A DNA stretch of 64,000 bases from NCBI GenBank assembly GCA_016874235.1, contig VGUJ01000005.1, positions 1 to 64,000 of the forward strand, given 5' to 3'. A model generated the notes under the pieces. The model had not been told where the DNA came from. It worked only from the letters and a program-made list of their open reading frames with translations, and made no database searches. Shown here piece by piece: positions 10,178 to 18,850 of the stretch. Within the stretch, counting starts at the first letter, position 1, and each line of letters opens with the position of its first letter. Source of the stretch: Gammaproteobacteria bacterium (lineage in GTDB: Bacteria > Pseudomonadota > Gammaproteobacteria > Steroidobacterales > Steroidobacteraceae). Made by a program: the position numbers and the translations under genes.

Positions 10178-10882
10178 ATGCCTATCCCCGTCCAGTTCTT
10201 GCCTGACCCCTTGCCTGCCGAACCGCTCTCGGTCGCCGCGTCCTGGCTCGAGACGGCGCGTACCCGGCGCGATCAGCCAAACCCGAATGCCATGGTGGTC
10301 GCAAGCGTCGGCGCAGAGGGTCAACCCTCCGCTCGTGTCGTCCTGTGCAAAGAGATTGTCGTCAACCCGGGATACATCTGCTTCTTCACCAACTACGACT
10401 CACGCAAGGGTCACGAGATTGAAACGCACCCGCGTGTCGCCATCGTGATGCATTGGGACCATCTCTACCGGCAAGTCCGCATTGAAGGTCGAGTCGTACG
10501 CGCTCCGGTCGCTGAGAGTGACGCGTATTTCAAGACGCGTCCGTGGCAGCGTCGCGTGGGCGCTTGGGCCAGCGAGCAAAGCAAACCCGTCGGATCTCGG
10601 GCGGATCTCGAAGCGGCCGTCGTCGCGGCGGCGCAGCGCTTCAACGTACCGGTGCCCGGCCCTGAAGATACGCCTGCGCCTGCGGGTCTCGGCGATCACA
10701 TTCCTCGCCCACCGCATTGGGGTGGGTATCACGTCTATGCCGAGGCGGTCGAACTCTGGGTCGAGGGCGAATCACGCATCCACGATCGTGCACGATGGAC
10801 ACGAAAATTATTGAGCGGCGCCGATGCTCAACAGCCGCCGACGATCGGCAGCGGATGGAGCGTGACGCGCTTACAGCCCTGA
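10178..10882 (+). CDS. pdxH: Pyridoxamine 5'-phosphate oxidase
   Basis: FMN enzyme that oxidises pyridoxine or pyridoxamine phosphate to pyridoxal phosphate. Conserved stretches are visible throughout: NPNAMVVASVG, RVVLCKEI, FFTNYDSRKGHEI, and the C-terminal RWTRKLL and RLQP. The ATG at 10178 gives 234 residues, slightly longer than E. coli (218); a 14-codon extension upstream looks unrelated. The stop lies 10 bases from the convergent phosphatase stop, with no obvious terminator between. Confidence 0.94.
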   Translation: MPIPVQFLPDPLPAEPLSVAASWLETARTRRDQPNPNAMVVASVGAEGQPSARVVLCKEIVVNPGYICFFTNYDSRKGHEIETHPRVAIVMHWDHLYRQVRIEGRVVRAPVAESDAYFKTRPWQRRVGAWASEQSKPVGSRADLEAAVVAAAQRFNVPVPGPEDTPAPAGLGDHIPRPPHWGGYHVYAEAVELWVEGESRIHDRARWTRKLLSGADAQQPPTIGSGWSVTRLQP

Positions 10883-10892
10883 CTGAGCCTGC

Positions 10893-11654
10893 TTAACGAA
10901 GTGCGGCGAGCAACGGCGCGTGCAAAACACCGTTGGTCGCGAGCACTGAGGTTGTCGCGAGACCCACGGGCATCCCATCGAGATCGGTGAATGTGCCACC
11001 CGCTTCCTCGACGAGTACCGTCAGCGCAGCGATATCGAGGATATTCACATCCGACTCGATCACCGCATCGAGCGCGCCTCGCGCGAGTAAGTGGTAGTGC
11101 ACGAAGTCACCATAACCCCGAATACGATTGACGCGGGCGACGAGCTCGCCGTAACGACTCCATCGCGGACCTGAGGCCAAAGTTTTGAGATTGCCGCTCG
11201 AGACGATTGCGGCATCGATCGCCTCGATGCCACTCACCCGAATACGCTGCTGGCCGAGCCACGCGCCCTCACCTCGCTCGGCCCAAGCAAATTCACCATA
11301 AGCCGGCGCAGAGGAGACGCCGAGTACCATGCGCCCGCCGCGCATCAGCGCGATTTGCGTCGAGAAGAACGGACACTCGCGCACGAACGACTTGGTACCG
11401 TCGATCGGATCGACGAGCCAGATACTCTCCGCATCCATATCGTGTTGACCCGTTTCCTCGCCAAAGAACCCATAGGCCGGAAAATGTTTCGACAGCACGC
11501 CATGGATGGCCTCTTCGGAGCGAACATCGGCCTCGGTCACCGGCGACTTGTCGGCCTTGGTCACGACCTGAAGGTTACGCTGGTACAAATCGCGAATGAC
11601 CTTGGCGGCGGCCTCGGCGGCTTCGATGGCGGCCTTCAGTTCTGCGGATGGCAC
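10893..11654 (-). CDS. hisN: Inositol monophosphatase-family phosphatase, probable histidinol-phosphatase
   Basis: Mg-dependent sugar-phosphate type phosphatase. The metal-binding motifs GEETG and WLVDPIDGTKSFV and the C-terminal DIAALTVLVEEAGG are intact in this 253-residue protein. The F-V-R form after the DPIDGT motif and overall similarity favour the HisN histidinol-phosphatase branch over SuhB or CysQ. That assignment rests on remembered family likeness and no histidine gene is adjacent, so the substrate remains uncertain. Confidence 0.8.
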   Translation of the reverse strand: MPSAELKAAIEAAEAAAKVIRDLYQRNLQVVTKADKSPVTEADVRSEEAIHGVLSKHFPAYGFFGEETGQHDMDAESIWLVDPIDGTKSFVRECPFFSTQIALMRGGRMVLGVSSAPAYGEFAWAERGEGAWLGQQRIRVSGIEAIDAAIVSSGNLKTLASGPRWSRYGELVARVNRIRGYGDFVHYHLLARGALDAVIESDVNILDIAALTVLVEEAGGTFTDLDGMPVGLATTSVLATNGVLHAPLLAALR

Positions 11655-11699
11655 GATTTGGTCCCGGGTCGATGAGTCTGGAGTGGTATCTTAAACGCC

Positions 11700-12260
11700 A
11701 TGGGAAACCGCTTGAGCAAGATCTACACCCGAACGGGGGACGATGGCACCACAGGGCTCGGTGACGGCAGCCGGGTCGCCAAGGACGACCCCCGTGTCGA
11801 GGCGTATGGCACCGTCGATGAGGCGAACTGCACCATCGGCATGATTCTGGCCGTCCCGGGGCTGCCGGCGGCCGTGATCGACTGCCTGATTGAGGTGCAG
11901 CACGATCTCTTCGACCTCGGGGGCGAGCTTTGTATTCCCGGGATGACGCTCATTCAGTCAGCGCATGTCGATCGGCTCGAAGCGGCGCTCGACGCCTTCA
12001 ACGACCCACTGCCCCCGCTCAAGGATTTCATCCTTCCCGGCGGAGGCCCCGCCTCTGGAGCCTGCCACCTCGCGAGAACCACCGTTCGCCGAGCGGAGCG
12101 TCGAGTCTGGACGCTGTCGGCCCAAAGCCCGATCAGCCCGGAGCCTGCGCGCTATCTCAACCGCTTGTCCGACCTGCTCTTCGTTCTCGCACGAGTCCTC
12201 GCTCGCCATGAAAATGGTAGCGAAGTCCTTTGGAACCGCGACCGAAAAAAGACGTCCTAA
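11700..12260 (+). CDS. Cob(I)alamin adenosyltransferase, PduO type
   Basis: Transfers the adenosyl group of ATP to cobalamin, making adenosylcobalamin. The N-terminal signature KIYTRTGDDGTTGLGDG and the helical core residues RRAERRVW and LNRLSDLLFVLAR are typical of PduO-type trimers; 186 residues is the usual length. The product is the cofactor of the class II ribonucleotide reductase encoded at 35502-38371, so the two genes are functionally linked though not adjacent. Start is ATG at 11700. Confidence 0.93.
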   Translation: MGNRLSKIYTRTGDDGTTGLGDGSRVAKDDPRVEAYGTVDEANCTIGMILAVPGLPAAVIDCLIEVQHDLFDLGGELCIPGMTLIQSAHVDRLEAALDAFNDPLPPLKDFILPGGGPASGACHLARTTVRRAERRVWTLSAQSPISPEPARYLNRLSDLLFVLARVLARHENGSEVLWNRDRKKTS

Positions 12261-12284
12261 GAAAAACGAGCTGACGTCGGGCCG

Positions 12285-13718
12285 TCAGTGTCGACTTGCG
12301 AGTACGCGCTCGTCGACTTCGCTCTTGATCTGCGTGCCGATTACGATCGAGAGCGCCAGCGCACACGCGAGTCCAGCAAAGGGCACCTGATAGCTGCCGA
12401 ACTCGTCAAACAGCTTTCCCGTGATCCAACTGCCAAGCCCGACTCCAATCGACTCCATGAAGCTGATGGAGCCGTTGATCCGGCCGATTTCGCGTAGTCC
12501 GAAATTGTTGACTGCGAGCATGTTGTAGAGCGTGAACAGACCACCCCATCCAAGCCCGATCACGATCGCCGAGATCGTCACCCACTCGCGTTTCATGCTG
12601 GCAAGACCTACGAGGCCGATAAACATGATCACGAGACAAGCCATGAAAACTTTGTGCCGATCGATTCGATCGGCGATGGCGCCGTTCGCAAGCTTCGCAA
12701 ACATGGCCACTAAGCTGAACAGAAAGAGCTGAAGCCCGGCTTCTTTGAGCGTGAAGCCGAACCCCTTGTTGAGATGCAGTACATAGTGCTGCACGAAAGA
12801 AAAGATCGCGAAGTAAGAAAGAAAGCCCGACAAGCCGATCGCCCAGAACGTACGCGTACGAATGGCTTGTTGAAACGTGAGGCCGTGCTGCTTGAGATCT
12901 CCGAGCGCCTCGTTCTGGCCCACCGCTTTGAAGCCGGCCTGTGCGGGGGTCCCACGAATCACGAAGAAGATCAGTACCAGCAATACGATCGGCATGAGCG
13001 AGTTGTAGAGATAGGCCTGCCGCCAACCGAAAGCCTCAATGAGATAGGGATTGACGAAAGGCAGCACTGCACTGCCGAGACTCGTGCCCATCAGGGCGAT
13101 ACCGATGGCGAGACCACGGTGTTTGACGAACCAGCTCGAGACCAAATAAATCACGGTCATCGAACCTGCGGTCGACAACGCAAGCGAGAACATCAAGTGG
13201 ATGAGATAGACCTGCTTGAGGGCGACCCCCATCCAGTTTTGTACGTAGAGCCACAGACCCAGGGCAGCCAGCACTACGGCGATGGCGATCGCCACGCTCC
13301 GGCTGAGGCCCGGGGCGAGTGAGCCGAGCGCCACCACCACGACACCCCCGAGCCCGATCGCAGTGATGACCGCGATGGCTTCGATGAGCGGGACCGGGCC
13401 ACCGTTCGCAATCAGGCTGTAGCCCACGTAACCGAGCGTCAACAGGCCACAGCCGGTCATCAGTAGGTACCGAGGATTGACCCGATCGATCAGGATGCCG
13501 ATGAAAGGCGCGATGGTGGCGGTCACGGCAAAGTTCAGAAAGTCGCGGAACTTGAAGTCCCCACGCGCCCAACCGAATTCATCGAGCAGCGAGGGATCGA
13601 AGATAGTGATGCCAGTGGCGGTCATGCCGTTCGAGAGGAAGAGCGCGAGCATCCCCATCACGGCGACGACCCAAGGATAATAACGAGGCGCTTCGCGCCC
13701 ACCGGCTGCGTTGTTCAT
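12285..13718 (-). CDS. MFS transporter, oxalate/formate antiporter-like
   Basis: Predicted 12-segment inner membrane carrier of about 477 residues. The sequence alternates hydrophobic helices with the MFS loop GAIADRIDRHKVFMA between helices 8 and 9, and the N-terminal loop GILIDRVNPRYLL resembles motif A. The general pattern resembles the oxalate/formate antiporter or monocarboxylate group. The ATG at 13718 follows GGGGG by 9 bases and starts just before helix 1; an extension of about 97 codons upstream would run through the bioA promoter and is rejected. Substrate unknown. Confidence 0.85.
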   Translation of the reverse strand: MNNAAGGREAPRYYPWVVAVMGMLALFLSNGMTATGITIFDPSLLDEFGWARGDFKFRDFLNFAVTATIAPFIGILIDRVNPRYLLMTGCGLLTLGYVGYSLIANGGPVPLIEAIAVITAIGLGGVVVVALGSLAPGLSRSVAIAIAVVLAALGLWLYVQNWMGVALKQVYLIHLMFSLALSTAGSMTVIYLVSSWFVKHRGLAIGIALMGTSLGSAVLPFVNPYLIEAFGWRQAYLYNSLMPIVLLVLIFFVIRGTPAQAGFKAVGQNEALGDLKQHGLTFQQAIRTRTFWAIGLSGFLSYFAIFSFVQHYVLHLNKGFGFTLKEAGLQLFLFSLVAMFAKLANGAIADRIDRHKVFMACLVIMFIGLVGLASMKREWVTISAIVIGLGWGGLFTLYNMLAVNNFGLREIGRINGSISFMESIGVGLGSWITGKLFDEFGSYQVPFAGLACALALSIVIGTQIKSEVDERVLASRH

Positions 13719-13775
13719 GAACAAGTACCCCCTTCGCCAGATCATACACGCACCGGAACGTGCCAAAATCACCGC

Positions 13776-15152
13776 ATGATCCACCCCTCGAACGCCGAGT
13801 TGCGCGCCCTCGACCTTGCGCACGTCTGGCACCCCTGTACGCAGATGAAGGATCACGAAGCGACCATGCCGCTCGTGCCCCTGCGTCGTGGTCAGGGCGT
13901 CTGGCTCGAGGACTACGACGGTCACCGCTATCTCGATGCAATCAGCTCTTGGTGGGTCAATCTTTGGGGTCATGCCAATCCGCACATCAATGCAGCCGTC
14001 AGCGCACAACTAGAACGCCTGCCACACGCCATGTTCGCGGGATTCACCCACGAACCGGGCGCTCAGCTCGCCGCGGAGCTCGTCGCGGTCGCCCCACCCG
14101 GCCTTAATCGTTGTTTCTTTGCGGACAGTGGATCAGCCTCGATTGAGGTCGCCGTGAAGATGAGTTTTCACTTCTGGCAAAACACCGGACGCCCCGGGAA
14201 AACTCGGTTCGTCACACTCTCGAACAGCTATCACGGCGAAACCTTGGGCGCGCTCGCCGTCGGGAGCGTCGAGCTCTACAAAGCGATTTACAAACCGCTC
14301 CTGATGGACGTCATCACCGTCCCATCACCCGACGCATTCACTGCAGAGCCCGGCGAGAGCTCAACCGACGTGGCGCGTCGACGCGCCGCCGAACTTGAGC
14401 AGGTGCTCGCAACGCAAGCTGATGAAGTTGCCGCCGTACTCCTCGAGCCGCTGGTTCAGTGTGCCGGCAACATGCGTATGCATGATCCGCTTTATCTCAA
14501 GCTTGTACGCGAGGCCTGCGATCGATACGGCGTTCACCTGATCGCCGATGAGATTGCGGTCGGTTTCGGACGAACCGGAACCTTGTTCGCGTGCGAGCAA
14601 GCAGAGATCACCCCTGATTTTCTTTGTCTCTCGAAAGGTCTCACGGCGGGCTATCTGCCGATGTCGGTCGTGCTCACGCGCGAATCGATCTACGCAGCGT
14701 TCTACGATGAATACGTGAAACTCAACGCGTTCCTGCACTCGCACAGCTACTCGGGGAACCCGCTCGCCTGCGCGGCGGCGCTGGCCTCACTACGACTTTT
14801 TCGCGAACGCGACGCGCTGAATGCGAACCGCGCATTGGCTGACTATCTGGGTGCTAAAACACGACGAGCCTTCGATGACCATCCGAACGTTGCCGAGGTA
14901 CGCCAGCGCGGCCTCATCGTCGCCGTCGAGTTCGTGCGAGATCGAAACACGCGTCGCAACTTCGATTGGCGCGAGCGTCGTCATCTTCATGTCTATCGTC
15001 ATGCGCTCAGCCGAGGCGTCTTGCTCAGGCCTCTCGGTAACGTCATCTACTTCATGCCGCCCTATGTCATCTCGCGTGAAGAGATCGACCTGATGGTCGA
15101 GGTGGCCAGAGAGGGGCTCGACCTCGCCGTTCGCGCGGAGGCCGCGGTATGA
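13776..15152 (+). CDS. bioA: Adenosylmethionine-8-amino-7-oxononanoate aminotransferase
   Basis: PLP enzyme of biotin synthesis that makes 7,8-diaminopelargonate with SAM as amino donor. Visible signatures include HVWHPCTQMKDHE near the start, SGSASIEVAVKMSFHFW, and the PLP lysine in FLCLSKGLTAGYLPMS. The length of 458 residues is normal. No other bio gene is in the window. It heads a tightly packed rightward operon and overlaps rsmE by 4 bases (ATGA). Confidence 0.95.
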   Translation: MIHPSNAELRALDLAHVWHPCTQMKDHEATMPLVPLRRGQGVWLEDYDGHRYLDAISSWWVNLWGHANPHINAAVSAQLERLPHAMFAGFTHEPGAQLAAELVAVAPPGLNRCFFADSGSASIEVAVKMSFHFWQNTGRPGKTRFVTLSNSYHGETLGALAVGSVELYKAIYKPLLMDVITVPSPDAFTAEPGESSTDVARRRAAELEQVLATQADEVAAVLLEPLVQCAGNMRMHDPLYLKLVREACDRYGVHLIADEIAVGFGRTGTLFACEQAEITPDFLCLSKGLTAGYLPMSVVLTRESIYAAFYDEYVKLNAFLHSHSYSGNPLACAAALASLRLFRERDALNANRALADYLGAKTRRAFDDHPNVAEVRQRGLIVAVEFVRDRNTRRNFDWRERRHLHVYRHALSRGVLLRPLGNVIYFMPPYVISREEIDLMVEVAREGLDLAVRAEAAV

Positions 15153-15889
15153 GGGAGATTCGGGTTTATGTCGACACCGCGCTCGAATCAGACCGTCGTG
15201 TCACCTTGAGTCCGCAGACCGCTCAGCACGTCAGCAAAGTGTTACGGCTTCGTGACGGCGCGACGCTTACCGCGTTCGACGGCCGCGGCGGCGAGTATCA
15301 CGCCATCCTCCGTCTGACGGGTCGTGAGGCAGTCATTGAGGTAGGCGACCATCGACTCATCGAGCGTGAATCGCCCTTGCGTCTCATCTTGTTACAGGCG
15401 CTCGCTCGCGGCGAGCGCATGGACTTCGTCATCCAAAAGGCAACGGAGCTTGGCGTTCACCGAATCATCCCGGTCGCGGCGGCGCGCAGTGTGGTCCAGC
15501 TGGATGCTGAGCGAGGAGACAAACGCGCTCACCACTGGCAGGCCGTCGCCGCCTCCGCGTGCGAGCAAAGCGGCCGCAATACGCTGCCGATCATCGATTT
15601 ACCGCAATCCTTCGAATCCGCCCTGGATTCGGTATCGAACATCGACTGCCGCCTGCTACTGCTTCCCGAGGCGAGCTCCTCCCTTGCGAGCGTCCTATCG
15701 ATCGCCGGACAACCTCAAGACATTGCGCTTCTCGTCGGTCCGGAGGGCGGCCTCGAGGAAACGGAGGTGGAGCGGGCCCTGGAGGTGGGCTTTCGGGCGG
15801 CCCGACTTGGCCCCCGGGTATTGCGTACAGAAACTGCGGGGCTTGCTGCGCTCTCCGCACTACAATGTCTCGCAGGAGACCTTGCATGA
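15149..15889 (+). CDS. rsmE: 16S rRNA (uracil-1498-N3)-methyltransferase
   Basis: SPOUT-fold enzyme that methylates U1498 of 16S rRNA with SAM. The N-terminal PUA-like part contains QHVSKVLRLRDG; the C-terminal knot has LLVGPEGGLEETEVE and RLGPRVLRTETAGLAAL, both diagnostic. It is 246 residues long and translationally coupled at both ends by 4-base overlaps with bioA and gshB. Confidence 0.95.
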   Translation: MREIRVYVDTALESDRRVTLSPQTAQHVSKVLRLRDGATLTAFDGRGGEYHAILRLTGREAVIEVGDHRLIERESPLRLILLQALARGERMDFVIQKATELGVHRIIPVAAARSVVQLDAERGDKRAHHWQAVAASACEQSGRNTLPIIDLPQSFESALDSVSNIDCRLLLLPEASSSLASVLSIAGQPQDIALLVGPEGGLEETEVERALEVGFRAARLGPRVLRTETAGLAALSALQCLAGDLA

Positions 15890-16851
15890 CCCGACCCACC
15901 CTCGCCGTGGTGATGGACCCCATCGCCGACGTCAAATACGCGAAGGACTCGACACTCGCCATGCTTTGGGCGGCCGCAGCCGATGGCTTCGACCTGCTCT
16001 ACCTTGAGCTCGGTGATCTTTGGCTACGCGACGGTGTTGCCTGCGGCCGCGCTCGACCCCTCAAAGTATTTAAAGACGAAAACCGTTGGTTCGAACTCGG
16101 CGAGCCCGAAACGATGCGTCTGGGTGACATCGACGTCATCCTGATGCGCAAGGATCCTCCCTTCGATACCGAATACATCTACAGCACCTACATTCTCGAG
16201 CGCGCCGAAGATCAAGGCGCCTTGGTCGTCAATCGTCCACGCGGTCTTCGCGACATGAACGAGAAGGTGTACACCGCTTGGTTCCCGCAGTGCTGCGCTC
16301 CGACGCTCATCACCCGCGACATGGGAGACATGCACGCCTTTCTGTCGGAGCACTCAAAGATTGTCTGCAAACCTCTGCATGGCATGGGCGGTCGCTCGAT
16401 CTTTGTCATTGAGCACGGTGATAAGAATGCCAATGTCGTGTTCGAAACCTTGACGAACTACGGCCACCAATTCGCAATCGTGCAGCGCTATCTGCCTGAA
16501 ATCGTCACGACGGGTGACTCACGCGTTCTATTGGTCGATGGTGAACCCATGCCGTTCGCTCTCGCGCGAATTCCGAGCAGCAGTGATAACCGTGGAAATC
16601 TCGCTGCAGGCGCAACGGGCGTCGGTCGGCCTCTCAACGAGCGTGACCGCTTTCTCGCTGCGCAGATCGGGCCGCGCCTTGCCGAGCAGGGCATGCTGTT
16701 CGTCGGTCTTGATGTCATCGGTGATTTCGTCACCGAGATCAACGTGACGAGTCCGACGGGCATCCGCGAGCTCGATAAACAATTTGGGATCGACATCGCC
16801 TCGGCGCTGATCGCCGCCATTCGCCGTCGTCTCGAGGCGCGTCGTCCATGA
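15886..16851 (+). CDS. gshB: Glutathione synthetase
   Basis: Joins gamma-glutamylcysteine and glycine with ATP. The ATP-grasp enzyme shows the typical start VVMDPIADVKYAKDSTLAML, RKDPPFDTEYIYSTYILE, KPLHGMGGRSIF and the C-terminal INVTSPTGIRE. The ATG at 15886 overlaps the rsmE stop by 4 bases and gives 321 residues, close to E. coli (316). A longer frame upstream runs inside rsmE and is not used. Confidence 0.96.
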   Translation: MTRPTLAVVMDPIADVKYAKDSTLAMLWAAAADGFDLLYLELGDLWLRDGVACGRARPLKVFKDENRWFELGEPETMRLGDIDVILMRKDPPFDTEYIYSTYILERAEDQGALVVNRPRGLRDMNEKVYTAWFPQCCAPTLITRDMGDMHAFLSEHSKIVCKPLHGMGGRSIFVIEHGDKNANVVFETLTNYGHQFAIVQRYLPEIVTTGDSRVLLVDGEPMPFALARIPSSSDNRGNLAAGATGVGRPLNERDRFLAAQIGPRLAEQGMLFVGLDVIGDFVTEINVTSPTGIRELDKQFGIDIASALIAAIRRRLEARRP

Positions 16852-17414
16852 GCGGCGAAAACAGCCTGACCAATCATCTTCTGGTAGCCATGCCTTCGCT
16901 GGCGGACCCCGAGTTTTCTCAAACCGTAACGCTCGTCTGCGAGCACAGCCTCGACAAAGGCGCGCTAGGCATCGTCATCAACAAGCCCTTGCCGATGACG
17001 CTCGGTGAAGTGTTCGAGCAAATGAGCCTCGAGTCGGCGAGCGCAGAGCTGTCGGGCCGCGCGGTGTTGCGGGGAGGGCCGGTCCATCGCGATCGGGGGT
17101 TCGTCGTACACCGCCCCGCGGGACGATGGGACTCCTCACATGCCGTTTCCGAGCAGATCCACGTGACAACGTCCAAAGATATTTTGGCGGCGATGGCGCG
17201 AGGAGAAGGACCCGCCGATGCATTCATCGCGTTGGGTTATGCGGGATGGGAAGTCGGGCAGCTCGAACGAGAGATGCACGATAACGCGTGGATCTCGCTT
17301 CCCGTCGATGAGCGTATCGTTTTCGAAATGCCCTTCGAGGACCGGTGGCACGCCGTGTGGCGTCAGCTCGGTATCGACATCGGCCGCATGAGTCATGTCG
17401 CCGGCCACGCCTGA
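16848..17414 (+). CDS. yqgE: YqgE/AlgH family protein (UPF0301)
   Basis: Function not established; in Pseudomonas the homologue AlgH has been linked to alginate regulation. The protein has the family start LTNHLLVAMPSLADPEF, NKPLP, the central RGGPVHRDRGFVVH and GYAGWEVGQLERE, over 188 residues. It overlaps gshB by 4 bases and ruvX by 20 bases. The gshB-yqgE-ruvX-pyrB order is common in gammaproteobacteria. Confidence 0.93.
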   Translation: MSGENSLTNHLLVAMPSLADPEFSQTVTLVCEHSLDKGALGIVINKPLPMTLGEVFEQMSLESASAELSGRAVLRGGPVHRDRGFVVHRPAGRWDSSHAVSEQIHVTTSKDILAAMARGEGPADAFIALGYAGWEVGQLEREMHDNAWISLPVDERIVFEMPFEDRWHAVWRQLGIDIGRMSHVAGHA

Positions 17415-17862
17415 GGGCGAGTTTCGCCTTCCCGAAGTCGTGATCGGCTTCGATTTCGGGCTCCGGCGTATCGGTCTCGCGGTGGGCGATACGCTGACCG
17501 GCACCGCCCGCCCCCTGCCCGCCGTCGAACGCAAAAACCCTGAGCTGACGGACATTGAATGGCGGGCCATCGAAATCGAGGTTGTCAAAGCCGGAGCCCG
17601 GCAGCTCGTGGTCGGCTGCCCTTATAATGTGGACGGCACTGCAAGCCCTATGACGGGACGAGCGAAAGCCTTCGCCAAAGCACTTGGCGAGCGGCTCAAG
17701 TTGGCGGTCCACCTCGTCGACGAACGTTACTCGTCGCTCGAAGCCGAGGCGGCCTTGCGAGATCGACGCAGTACGCGTGATCGAAAACGATATGACCGGG
17801 GCGCTATCGATAGCGCCGCCGCCACCGTGGTGCTGGAACGCTGGCTCGCTGGCGAACGCTGA
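17395..17862 (+). CDS. ruvX: YqgF/RuvX, putative pre-16S rRNA nuclease
   Basis: RNase H-like nuclease linked to 16S rRNA 5' end maturation and formerly called a Holliday junction resolvase. Motifs: IGFDFGLRRIGLAVGD at the start, VGCPYNVDG, and LVDERYSSLEAE with the acidic residues, then the C-terminal RDRKRYDRGAIDSAAATVVLERWL. The first ten residues overlap yqgE, and 155 residues is slightly longer than E. coli (138), mainly at the N terminus, so the true start could be a few codons downstream. Confidence 0.92.
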   Translation: MSPATPEGEFRLPEVVIGFDFGLRRIGLAVGDTLTGTARPLPAVERKNPELTDIEWRAIEIEVVKAGARQLVVGCPYNVDGTASPMTGRAKAFAKALGERLKLAVHLVDERYSSLEAEAALRDRRSTRDRKRYDRGAIDSAAATVVLERWLAGER

Positions 17863-17875
17863 GGAACGACGACGG

Positions 17876-18850
17876 ATGCCTGACTCGAATCGCCCGCCGA
17901 CCACGCAGTTGCGAGCCGATGGCTCATTGCGGCACTTGCTGACGTTGGAGGGTTTGCCACCTCAAGTAATACGTCACCTTCTCGAGCGGTCGGCGTACTA
18001 CGCGCGCCCCCTGTCACAGCCTGCTGCGCGCAGCGACTCGCTCATCGGTCGCACGGTGGCTGTCATGTTCGCCGAGCCTTCGACGCGCACGAGAGTCTCT
18101 TTCGAGCTCGCCGCTCGAAGATTGGGCGCTGACGTCATCAACATTGAGATTCAACTCTCCTCACGCTTAAAGGGAGAGAGCGTTCTCGACACAGTCGCTA
18201 CGCTAGAGTCGATGTATGTCGATGCATTCGTGCTACGCGATGCAGATTCGACCGTGCCGGACATCGTCGCCTCGCATGTGGCTGAACATGTGAGCGTCCT
18301 CTCAGGCGGCGCAGGTAGTCAGACGCATCCGACGCAAGGTCTGCTCGACGCGCTGACCGTTCGCCAGCATAAGGGGCGCATCGAAGGCCTTCGTATCGCT
18401 ATCGTCGGAGATATCCGTCATTCGCGCGTCGCACGCTCGTCATCGCAAGCGTTTACCGCGCTCGGTGCCGAGGAGGTTCGTATCGTCGCACCAAAGGAGA
18501 TGATGCCCGCAGGGGGCGAGTTCAAAGGCTGTACGCGACTCACGTCACTCGAGGCTGGAATCGAACACTGCGATGTCGTGATGATGCTTCGCATTCAAAA
18601 AGAACGCATGGCTGCTCTCTCGATACCCGATGAAGCGACCTATTTCGCAGAGTGGGGTCTCACGACCGAACGCCTACGAGCAGCTAAATCCGATGCGATC
18701 GTCATGCATCCGCAACCCATGAATCGCGGCGTCGAAATCGCTTCGGACGTCGCCGATGGCCCGCAGTCGGTCATTCGTGATCAAGTTCGAAACGGCGTCG
18801 CCGTGCGCATGGCGGTACTCGAAGCCACACTGACCGGAGGGCGTCGATGA
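17876..18850 (+). CDS. pyrB: Aspartate carbamoyltransferase catalytic chain
   Basis: Forms carbamoyl-aspartate in pyrimidine synthesis. Carbamoyl-phosphate and aspartate sites are visible: FAEPSTRTRVSFELAARRLG, HPTQGLLDALT, GDIRHSRVARS and HPQPMNRGVEI. The ATG at 17876, just after the ruvX stop, gives 324 residues. No regulatory chain gene (pyrI) is next to it. The downstream neighbour is a PyrK-like protein rather than the pyrC-like gene that often follows pyrB in pseudomonads. Confidence 0.95.
   Translation: MPDSNRPPTTQLRADGSLRHLLTLEGLPPQVIRHLLERSAYYARPLSQPAARSDSLIGRTVAVMFAEPSTRTRVSFELAARRLGADVINIEIQLSSRLKGESVLDTVATLESMYVDAFVLRDADSTVPDIVASHVAEHVSVLSGGAGSQTHPTQGLLDALTVRQHKGRIEGLRIAIVGDIRHSRVARSSSQAFTALGAEEVRIVAPKEMMPAGGEFKGCTRLTSLEAGIEHCDVVMMLRIQKERMAALSIPDEATYFAEWGLTTERLRAAKSDAIVMHPQPMNRGVEIASDVADGPQSVIRDQVRNGVAVRMAVLEATLTGGRR

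Noticed and set aside
12285-14009. Longer version of the MFS gene starting near 14009
   Set aside because: The extra 97 codons overlap bioA coding sequence and precede a good ribosome site and start at 13718.
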